Positions 47,601-59,071 of a DNA stretch of 64,000 nucleotides are shown here, one piece after another. This stretch comes from Acanthaster planci (taxonomy: Eukaryota; Echinodermata; Asteroidea; Valvatida; Acanthasteridae). Positions within the stretch are counted from its first letter, which is position 1, and each line of letters starts with the position of its first letter. Under the pieces are notes generated by a model, which was given only the letters and a program-made list of their open reading frames with translations, was not told the DNA's origin and did no database searches. The stretch is from positions 2,238,919-2,302,918 of the forward strand of contig NW_019091361.1 of assembly GCF_001949145.1 (NCBI RefSeq), in the 5' to 3' direction. Made by a program: the position numbers and the translations under genes.

Positions 47601-50600
47601 ACCCCGATACTTCACTTATATTACAATGTCTGAAATGTCTGAGAAAGGCTGAAAAGATGAAACACAAACAGATTTGAACAAAATTGTGGACTCATCGATA
47701 GCCCTATATCAAACCGGAAGTCTTGGACCGTGAGTGATCAGCTGAGCTGACATGGCTGATCACATGGATCAGGTGATTAGGTACTGATGATTGATCCACA
47801 GAGGTAGAAATTAAACAGGAAGCAGGGTCTTTGTTTTATGCCAACTTTTTGTCCACCGCTCCATCTTTGTCCAGTTCATTGCCAAAATTGGGCATAGGCC
47901 TATGCCCGATTCAGTTGGGAAAGAGTTCATGTACCGACGCCACTTCACACCCTGTACACAAATCCTGTGGGACAGGTGTTTTCTAAGTAGGCATAACGAC
48001 TTGGTTTTCGCGGGACATGTTTTGCTTTCCGACGTGACGGCTGATAATTATAAGTCACTGTCAGGAATAATTACTAGCATCCGTAGAACTCTTCCCTTGG
48101 CATGCTTGGGTTAAATCCAGGAGTGAAAAAGTTCCTGTTGTGCTTGCACAGATGCCACTTGACACCCTGTCCTGTCTGTGCACAAAGCAGGTAGTAGGCC
48201 TAGTAATAGTATGAGACCGGCCCAGGCGTAAGTAAACAACTTTTCCCTCCTACATTGAACTTTTCTCTACATATATTTGCTTTTTGATAGCTCATGGGGC
48301 ACAATGTAGAGAAAGTTTCTGGCGTCTGTATATGGAACTCTTCCCTCTAGGAGAATTGTTACCTGGTTTAAATGATTTTTACATCAAGAAATGTTAACAT
48401 GTTTTTGTTGTGGTTGTCATGCCATGGGGCTCCATGGTTAGGGCACGAAAGAATAATTTCACGGAAAGAGTTTATATGGTTGCCGCTTGATACTTTGTGT
48501 ACATGTATGCATAAACCCGATCATGCCAATGAGACTGGTCAGAAAATTTTAAGTGTTTTCTAAGTAACCACTTAGTTTTTTCCTTCCTAAATTGAACTTT
48601 TCTGGACATGTTTTGCTTTCTGACGGCTAGTAAGTTACTGCAGGGAATAATTACTGGCGTCCATATACTGTATGGAACTCTTCCCAATTTATCCATGGTT
48701 GGGGCATGTGTTGTTTATCCCATGGTTGGGATGACCATATTTTCCTTCTTCCATGGGGTGACTAACTTAAGTTCCTTAGACGTTGGGGTCGTGAGAAATG
48801 TTGGGATGTAACAATTAGCATCATCATGGTCATATCGCATAAATGAAATAATTAATGATATCTTAGAATTGTTTTTTTAATTAAAAATCTTTACCATGAG
48901 GCCTGAGGCTTGATTGGAAAATGTTACCAAAATGTGATCCATGTAGACAGGAGCAGAGTAAGCTGTAACAGCATGGAGACATTTGGTCATAAAGAGATCA
49001 TGTTCGTGCTGTGATGTGGATTGGTTGTGAAATGACTAAATTAACATATTGGGACTGAGTCATTCTTAGAATGCAATAAAGACCTGTCATATCACATGAT
49101 ATGTATAAGAACTGGGAAGCCAACCAGTCTGTTATTCAACTACAAAGGTTGGTCATATGTATGCTGTGATTCTCAAGTGTAACGAGGGCGGCTCCTGTTA
49201 CTCATCAATGACTCATATTCTGAGATACTGCCTTTTTGCTTGTTACATGTAGCTGTACATGTGAAGTACATGTATCCAACATAGGGCCTCATCATGGATG
49301 ATGACGATAAACTCATTGAACTGGATAAATACCGGGGAGCTCATGAAAACAGCACTGGTAAGAAGGTCAACCGATATAGTTTTAGTGTTACTGATGTGAC
49401 TGCTGCATGCTTTATTACCACCCTTTTCAACATCATCATCAATTTCAGTTCTGCCATTGCTTTCACCGTCATAGATCTGCACTGTCATCTCTGGAAATCC
49501 TAGAACCCGAGTCTGTGTGTCACAGTCTTTGTCATTGTAGCAGTGATTGCATTACACTCTCAGAAGTAACCCCCTCTGTTGTTTTACATTTCTCTTGCAT
49601 GTATTGTAGTCCCGATTGTGGCCTTTGTTTCTCCCTGTGTGCATTTAAGTACCCCATCACAAGCCAAGGAATGACGGGCTAATGGGGAAAATGTCAGATT
49701 GGTACACGGGGCACACGTGAAGACTACACTTCAGCAGTAATTGATTGTTACCCTACATGTGTACATGTTTTATGTACACTGTGCTTTACAACCGGAGGAA
49801 TGTTGTTCCTAAGTAAAACATATGCCATCTTGTTTCGTACCTGGAGTGGCTTCTACCAGCCCCGCTGCTGCTGATGCCCACTGCTGCCGCTGCAGCGATT
49901 GCTGTCCCAACTGATGCCACTACAGCATGTTGATTAATAGCACCCTTTGTTTGAAACTGTAGTGCATTCATGTTCTGTAGTGACATACGTTGCATGCTGT
50001 ATTTTCATTATACATGTACATGGTTCCATCGACAGATACCGGTATGTGCTTAAAAATTGAGGGTTGGTTAATTTTGGAGCAATGTTGAAAGCAAAAGCAA
50101 AGTGGTGGGGTAAATTGTTATGAAAATGATACTGGTACTGGAATTCATTACCAAGGCTTGTCATTACAGTGCTACTTAACTATTACACTTGCACAACTTG
50201 CACAGCTGCCAACCACTTACATACATGTACATGCAAGCTAAATACCTCCTTCACACCACAGAATTTGGGAAAAATGTGGACAAATTCCAGTTGATTGGCT
50301 CTTGTGGAAGTCTCTGGTGAGGCTCCACTGTGCAGCAGTCGCATTGTTTGCTATGCTTTAGCTCAGAGAGAAAATGCAAAGGAAGATGGCTAAATTTAGG
50401 AAAGTGGAATTGGACTACAAATACGGTACCACATGCCAGTTCTTTGGAGTTCAGTTTATACTTCTGATCTGATCAAAACTAGCACGTCTTCACCCAAATA
50501 CACCTTTGCTTTTGCACAATCATGATTCCCCCTTTCCTCTACATGTATACACTAACATGTCGTTCATTATCAGCCATTTTCACTCACAGTTGCTTCCTGA

Positions 50601-50802
50601 CTTCTTTATTTCTTGCAGATATCAATATATTTGGATGCAAAACACTTACCCATGCTTTCTGCGTCCCATGCCAACAAAGTAACTACATGTAGTAGCTGAC
50701 CACATTGCTAACAGTTAGTTTTTGCCGTGGATACTTGAAAACAGAGGTGTCAGCCTCAATTTAACTTTGCTTTAATGACACTCACCTCCACCATCCGCCA
50801 TT
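44645..50802. other. intergenic between ZFR and first GH31 gene
   Basis: No recognised gene. Contains an AT dinucleotide run (46765-46785), a diverged tandem repeat (47915-48690), scattered TACATG units from about 45.6 kb onward, and two weak candidate exons (plus strand 49294-49357, minus strand 49841-49986) described under findings. The 5' UTR and promoter of the GH31 gene must lie at its right end, but I see no decisive motif. Confidence 0.6.
47915..48690 (+). repeat. three diverged tandem copies of a 190-240-bp unit
   Basis: Units at about 47915-48106, 48121-48352 and 48455-48690. Each has GGAAAGAGTT-like start, a GCCRCTTGA/TTCACACC-type block, AAGTAxxCA..ACTT, TTTTCT..ACATxTTTTGCTTT, and ends GGCGTC..TATGGAACTCTTCCC or CATCCGTAGAACTCTTCCC. 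Divergence suggests an old duplication. No coding frame persists. Confidence 0.7.
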
Positions 50803-53004
50803 ATGTTGCGAGTCCAGGAGAACTTTGAACCTAACATTAATGTTCGCACTTCCCTGTTGGTGACAGAGAATGCGTCAGCATCCACGCCTTCCACTTCCCA
50901 AGTCGTCGTCGACACAGAGGGGAATGGGTCCATCTCTCTGGAAGTGCCTCAGATTGACCACAGTGACATCAAGAAGCGAACGAGCAGCACTGTGGATCCA
51001 GACAAAGTGGACATTGCCAAGCCCATACGAATCTTGAAGAGGCCTCGTGAGATCAAACTCAAGATCACTGTTGTCTTGCTTTTCTGCCTCATCATTGCAT
51101 CCACCACTTGCATCCTGGTTTTCTACGTGGAAGAGCCGTTGCATTACAAAGTCGGAGATGCCGTCTTCTATGCAGTCTCCCGGGAGTTTGACGTGCACTT
51201 TAATGGGGCCAACATCACCAGGGGCCTCATTGGAAGGAATCTGCCAGACATGTTGCCATCATCTTGTGACCCTTTTGACTCAAGGAACTTATGTTTGGAA
51301 TACACAGACATTGCAAAACTGTTGATTCACTGGGAGCAACTGTCGGGGGTGGACTGCTACAACTTGACCTGGGAGGCATTTTCTCACGACCTGGTCCATC
51401 GAGACTGCTACAGCTTTGAAAATATCCACTGGTATGGAGGGAGTGTGTCAGCCAATCAGCAGTGGCCATTGGAGAAGATGAACCTATCACGTGCGCCATT
51501 TGTGTCAGGCCACAAAGCCAGCAGTTTTGGACCAGTTGTGGAGCGTTTCTGGATTGCCTCACATGGGGTTGGGATAATGGTTAATGATGAGTCACCACTG
51601 TTTGTCAGCATCAATGAAGATGGTCAGAAATTGTGTTTTGAAAGCACATATCACGACTCACCCTTTCCTAACCCCAACGAGGAGCTTCCCAAACTTCAGT
51701 ACACCTTGTGTGCTGCTGTTGACATGCCATCAGTCCACCAAAAGATGACCAACAAGTTCAGTAAGAAGCCTCACGCTTTGCCCCACCAGGCTTTGTCAAA
51801 GAGCCCCATGTGGTCTGTGCCTGCATGCTACAGGGAGAATGCTTTTAACGAGACAATGCTTCTAGAGTTTGCTACTGCTATTTACAACAGCAGTTTGGGG
51901 GCAAAGTCTTTAGAGATCCCTTGTGATTATATGACCAGCGAAGGTGATCTAGCATTCGATGCAATGAGATTCCCTAGTATAGCAACTACTCTGGCACAGA
52001 TCCAGGAGTTTGGCTTGGACGTAGGTGCTAGAGTTACACTGTTCATGAGCACCAACTCCGAGGCCTTTCTAGAAGGTCTCCAGCATCAATATTTAGTTGA
52101 GGACCCCAGATCACAAGTCCCTGGACTCACTAAATGGAAAGAGGGCGTGGCGGGACTTCTAGATGTCACCAGCACTAATGCCACCGCTTGGTTCCGGAGT
52201 CGACTGAAGAGTCTTCAGAGTATGTCTGGGGTTGGTTTCTTTACATTTGACTACGGTCAAGTGAGCTACCTTCCAGTTGAATTCCAAACGGTGGAAGATC
52301 TTCGGAACCCGTGTACTTTCACAGAGCGATACGTTGAACTTGCAAATGAGACTAACAGCCCTGTCATCGTGCGTTCTGCTTTCCAGTCCCAAGACATTCC
52401 GGTCATAATGCAAACCATTCCAAAGACGTCAGTATGGGGTTATGAAAATGGGTTGAAATCTGTCATTCCAACAGCATTAACACTGAGCATTCTCGGGTAT
52501 CCATTCATTATGCCGGATCTTGAGGTAAGGGGGCTGCATTATGACCCATCGTGTTCCAGAGAGTGTCTCCCTAGTAAAGAGTTCCTACTCCGATGGCTTG
52601 GCATTATTTCGTTCCTCCCTGCCATGAAAATTAATATCCCCATCTGGGAGTATGACCAGGAGACTGTCAGCACCACAGACAAGTTCATTAAGTTCCACCA
52701 GGAGACCATCGCTCCTTTGGTGCTTCAGGTTGCCATGGAAGCTGGCAACACAACAGCTGCAGTTATTCGGCCGCTGTGGTGGATAGCATCCACGGACCCT
52801 GTTGCCCAAAGCATAGACTCAGAGTTCTTGATAGGTAACGACATGCTAGTAGCACCTGTGTTAGACCCTGGTCTCCTGAAGCGGCAGGTCTATTTGCCAG
52901 AAGGCAAGTGGGCAGATCAGCTTCATGGGACAACGCTTGACGGTGGTGCATGGGTAGAGGTTGATGCCTTACTAGATCAGGTGCCCTATTTTACCAGGGC
53001 CTGA
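50803..53004 (+). CDS. GH31 glycosidase, MYORG/KIAA1161-like, active site degenerate
   Basis: Intronless ORF of 733 aa. N-terminal cytosolic part (1-87), one hydrophobic membrane segment (about 88-109), then a lumenal/extracellular GH31 catalytic module, i.e. a type II membrane protein as in vertebrate MYORG, an ER alpha-galactosidase. Family blocks present: RDCYSFENIHWYGG, PFPNPNEELPKLQYTLC, the (beta/alpha)8 strand ending FTFDYGQ (predicted nucleophile D483), LGYPFIMPD, and the C-terminal RPLWWIAS...SEFLIGNDMLVAPV block. Compared with the intact paralogue at 59072, key positions differ: IDD is IPC (373-374), LWVTPF is LFMSTN (413-418), KWW is KWK (444-446), FDAGE is FDYGQ, WGWDNG is WGYENG (acid/base position E548), PDMIGG is PDLEVR. 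ATG at 50803 is the first of the frame and precedes the membrane anchor. Frame is intact, so the gene is probably expressed, but normal catalysis is doubtful. Confidence 0.92.
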   Translation: MLRVQENFEPNINVRTSLLVTENASASTPSTSQVVVDTEGNGSISLEVPQIDHSDIKKRTSSTVDPDKVDIAKPIRILKRPREIKLKITVVLLFCLIIASTTCILVFYVEEPLHYKVGDAVFYAVSREFDVHFNGANITRGLIGRNLPDMLPSSCDPFDSRNLCLEYTDIAKLLIHWEQLSGVDCYNLTWEAFSHDLVHRDCYSFENIHWYGGSVSANQQWPLEKMNLSRAPFVSGHKASSFGPVVERFWIASHGVGIMVNDESPLFVSINEDGQKLCFESTYHDSPFPNPNEELPKLQYTLCAAVDMPSVHQKMTNKFSKKPHALPHQALSKSPMWSVPACYRENAFNETMLLEFATAIYNSSLGAKSLEIPCDYMTSEGDLAFDAMRFPSIATTLAQIQEFGLDVGARVTLFMSTNSEAFLEGLQHQYLVEDPRSQVPGLTKWKEGVAGLLDVTSTNATAWFRSRLKSLQSMSGVGFFTFDYGQVSYLPVEFQTVEDLRNPCTFTERYVELANETNSPVIVRSAFQSQDIPVIMQTIPKTSVWGYENGLKSVIPTALTLSILGYPFIMPDLEVRGLHYDPSCSRECLPSKEFLLRWLGIISFLPAMKINIPIWEYDQETVSTTDKFIKFHQETIAPLVLQVAMEAGNTTAAVIRPLWWIASTDPVAQSIDSEFLIGNDMLVAPVLDPGLLKRQVYLPEGKWADQLHGTTLDGGAWVEVDALLDQVPYFTRA

Positions 53005-56000
53005 AGCAGAATATGATCAAGCCCTGAGTCCATTGTTTTCTGCAAGGCAAGTCGCTGACTTACAATGTATAAGTTCTGTTTAGTTAATGGTTAGATTTGT
53101 GTAAAAAAATGAAGAGATTTTTGAGAATATTGCCTTGTGGGCTAATATTAATGGATATTTGAGAAAAGATGGCTCACTAATGCTTGAGTCATGATTTAAG
53201 TCATTGCATTAGTTAGTGGCTCATCAACCACTGAATTCTCATATTTCAAATGAATTTTGAAATGAATGATTTGACAGTGACTTGCCGAGTCCATTTAGAA
53301 ACCCATCTCAATATATAGAAATGGTGCATGGATTTGTATAAAGAACATGGCCAATTTAATCTTAGGGTGCGTTTGATTAGCGTCCAAGAGTTGAATTTGC
53401 TTGAATTTTGTCCTCATTGTCTTGCTTGTTTGAGACAGTACACATGACCATCCCAGGTCAGGATTGCCCTGTGTAAGCTAATTGAATATGCCCATGATGG
53501 GATACTTAATATGGAAAATATGCACTGCCAGTAGACGTACATGTACATACCAGCACAGCCAAGACCATCACAAAACCCTGCAAGTCCATAACAAGTCATC
53601 CAGTATGAAGCTAAGTCACAAGCTACATCTACATGTCTTCAGTTGAACTGTGACAATTGTCATTGTACACCTTATTCGTATACTGGTAACTTGTCTTGTG
53701 AAAGGATTTGTGACTGGACTTTTAAACAGGCTTGTGATGGACCCAGCTACAACACACGATGGAGTACATGTACTGGTGTTTAAATAGTAGTTGGAATGTC
53801 TGTTATCTTTTACTCAGTCTACTTTTTTGCTTTTTGTCCTTGGTTTTGTTAACTTTTGTTCGTGGTTGGGGGAGGTGGATGTGCAGGCCAATTCAGTAAA
53901 AATCACCAGAAAGGTGATTCAGGCTAGGATAAGCTTAACATGCCACTCTCCTTAACCAACATGAAAGGCCACATGTGTATGTTACTGAACTTATTGAAGC
54001 AATGTGAAATTCTATGTCAGGAGTTACTGTGGCATTCTGTAGTGGCCACTGAGGGATTTCAGAGCTAGATACCAAAATTTTGTGAGAAACCATGTTCAGA
54101 TTCTGGTAGAATCTGTGGCTGCCATTCTATATTAAGTTGAAATAAATTCATGCTGTTTGCACATGCAACAATAGTATTTCAAAACATGGCACTGGACGCT
54201 TCCACAAGTACCCTATTGAGACCTGTGTACTGAGTCTTAAGTTCTTGCTGGAGTCCATGTCAAATACAGACCGATTCAGTTACTCACATTATACATGTAG
54301 AAGCCATTACTTTAGTGGCCCTATTCCTTGAATACCGGTACATGTTAACCCTAACAGTCCCAAATCCTCCGATTTCAGTATGATTTTACATACACCCTAG
54401 GGAATTAGGGTTCTGTTTCGAACCAAATATTAAAGAGTTGCCAAAAGTTGGTGAAATATTTGGTGTGCACAAGATGTACAGTGAAACATGCTACCAGACA
54501 CCTGTTCGAGTATTTGAGACTTGTGTGCCCAGTCTTTTGTTCTGTCTGGGAAGCCATATATACATTGATGCAATGACTGGCATGAAACACCATTACTTTG
54601 ATGGTCCCACGCCTTGAAAGCAAGTACACGTACCTCTTGACCAGGTGGGTATTGTAACTTGCCAATTGTGCCAACGCCACAGGTTTGAGGACCATGGCAT
54701 ACATGCGCGATCTTGGTGCCACTCCAGAAATGGTGTCTCCTGAGATTAAGGCTAGTCATGTGTGGGGTAACGAATGACAGCTACATATTTGCAAGTGTAG
54801 AAATTTCTTTCTACAGTATTCAACGTACATTGAATACTTTGCTTTAAATACTTCATGTCGTACGTTGTGAAGTTGTACAGTAAGAAAGGGTAGCGCTTCC
54901 AATACTGTTGTCAACCATAACGCTGCTGTGACATGTGTACATGTACTATGATAGGTGAATTACTGTGTTCGTTTGTCAACAATATCTTGAAGTTGTTGTT
55001 TCAAACCAGTGAACTGTTGATGTGCAAACCAAATTTCTATTGATACAATATATGTATGTATATTTTTTAAAAAATCAATTTTATGAATATTCTATTCCAT
55101 TCATTAGTTCAGAATAAGCGTATTGGATGTTACTGTACTCGTAGCCCTCTTGAACCAAGATGTTTGTTTACCTTGTTTACATATGCCATGTTCATATACA
55201 TGTATGTAAACAGCTGTTTACAATGTACATAGAAGTTCTCACTGTTCTGTTTCAAAATGGTTGCAAGTGATGAACAGTGTTGGCTCTAGGGTTGAGCTTT
55301 GGAATTAAATGCAAGATTTCTCTGTTACCTTGGTGATGAAATCACAGACTACGAGTACGGTACCTGGTTGAGCTTGCGACCTATAGACGAATAACGTAAT
55401 GACGTCATGCCTCATTTGCATGCTCGCTTCCCTATGGCAGTGAGGTGTGATGTGATCCATCGAGCCCCCGTAGGAAAGTGCACTGGACAAAGTGTGATGT
55501 CATTATGTTGTACATGCAGGTCCTTTGCATTATGATGGATGTGCTAAAAAGGATAAATGTGTTAATCTAGTAACAGGTGCATACTTTGTTGTGAATATTG
55601 TGGATAAATTGCTTTGACTTAACACCTGTAGCATACATGTAACACCAGTGTGTGTGCTAATTAATCTTTTGTACAAAGCACTTTCAAGTGTTCTACATGT
55701 ATCTAGAAACTGTCCAGAAGAAGAATGTACAGAAATGATAATATTTGTTTTTATGCAAGAAATCGTGTCACAATTTTAAAAACTATCAGCATTTAGGGTA
55801 TCTTACATTTGTTTTCTAAATTTTCCACGTCTGTATTTGAAATTTCAATCCACCGCTTAATTGTAAAAGGAAACTTTAAAGTCAGCATAGAATAATTAAT
55901 TGAATTGTTTTCCCACTGTTCTAAATTGTTACTGACCCACTGCTGGTATAGTGAGAAGCCGTTTCAGGTTTCGTCCCAAAGAAACTTGAACACAAGAATG

Positions 56001-59000
56001 GTATGCTTGAAATAAATACAGAAACAATAAAGAAAAAAAATACAGAAAGTGCTTGTCTTTTCAAATTGTCATCCCAGGCGTACAGCTTCCTTCGGATCAG
56101 TTTCCCCGTTTTCCCTTGTTTCCCCCTTCTCATATATGACCTGTTACAACAAAATAAGAATAAAGTTGCACTCTGCTGTTACCCAGTTACAATGGAGTAA
56201 TAAACATCAAAGGGATGGTCTATTTGTGTGTGGGGGGTGTAATCTTTGGAACTTGTGAAACTTGTTTCATCTAATTCAAAAACGTTTTAGTGCAACCTGA
56301 AATTTAAGAAAGTAAATTTGAACTGGTCTTTTTGTGTCTGGTCAGAAATGTTGAAAATATGTCAGACAATGAAGTAAAGTCTCACTCTCTCTAGCTTTGT
56401 TGCTGAAGGGGTTTACTTCTATCCAGCGTGCTATGTACTGATGGAAAGCTTCCTGCAGAATTAGAAAATACCGAAATTTCATGTTTCCAATGTGTTGGCT
56501 TTGAGCAGGTCACATAACATTACATTTATATCATTAGCAACACCACAGTGTGGCCAGGTTATCAGGCGTAGAGGTCACTCTTCATCAGATGCCACTATCA
56601 GAGATGGATTTGTGCCAGGTTGCTTGCTTGTACCTGTAATATGACTTGAAGTCGTGGGCCATACAGACAGACTACCTTCAGAGAGCCTCGTGCGTCATTT
56701 TGTGTACAATATTTTGGGGTTTGGCGAAATCCAAGTACAAATACACAGGATTCACTCTCTTTTGCGAAGTCCTCAACTTTATGTTGCACTGTGGCAGGAA
56801 GCAACATTCACTTGCGGTTAAATTTTAAAAAAGCTCTCACAATATAGTAAAATATGCCTGTGTTGCAAGTGTGTTTTTTAACATTCCAAATGCGTGTATG
56901 TTGATAACTAGATGTATGCATGGGATCACGTGGTAGTCTAAATGTAATAGAGTTAAACAGCGCATGTCAAAAATGAATCGCAATCCGAAGTCATTCGGAC
57001 GTGCGGTATCCAGCAGAGGCGGGGAAAACAGACACCCGCCCACCAAAAGTGGCAACACTTTAACCCGGCACCTTCTTTTGGGGTGAAAGAGACGAGTTCT
57101 TTAACGGAAAAATTGGAGAGTCATTTCAGACAAAAAAATTATCCTCCCCGGCGCCAAAACCCGGATACCCACTGCTTGGTAAAGATGAAGTTCCAAGGGC
57201 CATACACATGTACTTGATTCTTTGATCAATGAATGAACGTGACAGGTTTTTTGCCGATTTGAGATGGAAAAGCATGGTCACGACACCGTCAAAATTAGTA
57301 TTTTGGGATGCCAAGTGTCGTAGAGCTATACAATGAAGTGAAATGTGATTAATAAATGGACCCTCGTCGTTATAGTTGCAGTGACAGATTATAAATGCCG
57401 ACGAGGCATTTGTATGCTTATAGTCGTGTTTTCATTGACTCTAACAGTCGAAATGTACCGTACACTTCATGTAAAAACTTTGCTCAGTGTTTCCTCAAAC
57501 ATGTAACTTGTGTTTGTGATCCTTTCTTTAGATTCGCAGAACATGACCCCTTATACACCGTAAGCATCCAAATTTGGGTCTTTGTGATGGAATCAGCCTT
57601 ATCAATGTGACCTTATGCAGTAATAAATCAAGAGGAGTGCACCCATGCCCCCATTTTGGTTATTAATATTTATCCAGCTACTCCGTAACCTCCAGACTGG
57701 TTATTTAATAACTTTAATGGCACAAACTTATCTTGAAAACGTGCCCTGCTTTACAGATGGGGTTAAACTCCAGTGCCCTCCGCCCTTTTGTAAATACCCC
57801 CCATAAGTACTGGATCCACCACTGTTACTTAGTGACAGAGTTAGCATCTTTCAGTACGGGTGGTCGGGCCTTGTGTCAGTGTTGGATTTCAGGACAGGGT
57901 TCAATTGGTCGTCCATTTCAGCCCCCCCCCCGCACTGGAGATGGCAAACTTGGAAAAAAATGAGTACAATTAACTCTCAAGACCAACATCAAACTTTAAG
58001 TTCATTTTAAGTTTGACAAATGAAACGAAGAGACGCAAATGTTTCTTAATACACGGTGGCTTTAATGTCCCAGTGATAATTCCAGCCTTTTGTCTGTCCA
58101 AGGCTAGGGCATTGACTCGGGATACTGCTCGTAGGCGGAAACGATGGCAAAGGTGATGGCGAAAAGTCGTGGTTTGGACAACTCAAGTTGGCAATTTTTT
58201 TACCGATTTCCTGTTTTTGGTGTACCACCTTTGGTACGAAAATGAACATCGGTTCAATGAAAAAATTGGTGGAGGGGGGGGGGGCTAGATATACCCCCTT
58301 GACATGTTGCCATTTTTTTAAACAACTGAATTCACTTATACTTTCAAAACGATCCCACGGGTACCACCTTCAGGGGTGGGAGAGAGGGCTTTTTAAGGAT
58401 TAAAAAATTGTTATTTAGGGGGAAGAAAACTCACTTTGCCCTCTTCCCCCAACCTGGGTATGAACGCTACTGATATACTCGTCAACAAGCGGTACATATA
58501 CATGTATGTCATACTGATAACCACGCGAGGAGAACAATTGCCAGAGACCTTGAATTCATTCTTAACGCGTCCATCTTCAAAGCAAATAACAGTTACCTAA
58601 CCCGGATTTCTGATTCAAAAAAGAAATTGAGCTCTCACAGTAACCGCACTGTGTATTGGTCGAACCATAAAGCAAGTCAACCAACAAATCACGCATCACT
58701 TTAATGGTCATTGTGCACGTCCATCTTGTGATAAGGGTGAATGGCGGTACGTGTGGATCCTTTTACAATAGGCATCATGAAAGTGTGGGCTGTGCCCATT
58801 GTCGAGGCACCGTGATGCATTGTAAATAAATAGTATTTGTATCTTCACTGCGGCTGTCAAAAACTTAACCTGGATTTCTCGACTTTGATTCCATATCAGA
58901 CACGAGACAAGCCAGCGTACCTGCACTGCACCTTTGCACGTTAGACATAAGTTGCTGTCACTAATGCAGGTTCTGCAGCCGGTGACAGGCGTTTTTTTAA

Positions 59001-59071
59001 GCTAGAATATATCTATTCGTCTTCTTTGTCGTCCCATTTTGTCCTCCGTGGTCATCTAGACGACTTTCAGT
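53005..59071. other. intergenic between the two GH31 genes
   Basis: Holds the 3' UTR of the first gene; candidate AATAAA signals at 54141-54146, 56011-56016 and 56026-56031. A duplicated block is present at 54209-54344 and 54507-54632. No recognisable gene; upstream sequence of the second gene ends with a short AT-rich GAATATATCTA about 60 bp before its ATG, which could be a TATA-like element. Confidence 0.5.
54209..54632 (+). repeat. two diverged direct copies of a 130-bp block
   Basis: 54209-54344 and 54507-54632 share TTGAGACxTGTGTxCxxAGTCTT, TTCTxxCTGG and xCCATTACTTTxxTGGxCC...CCTTGAAxxC..GTACA. Same orientation, spacing about 295 bp, in the 3' flank of the first GH31 gene. Confidence 0.65.
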
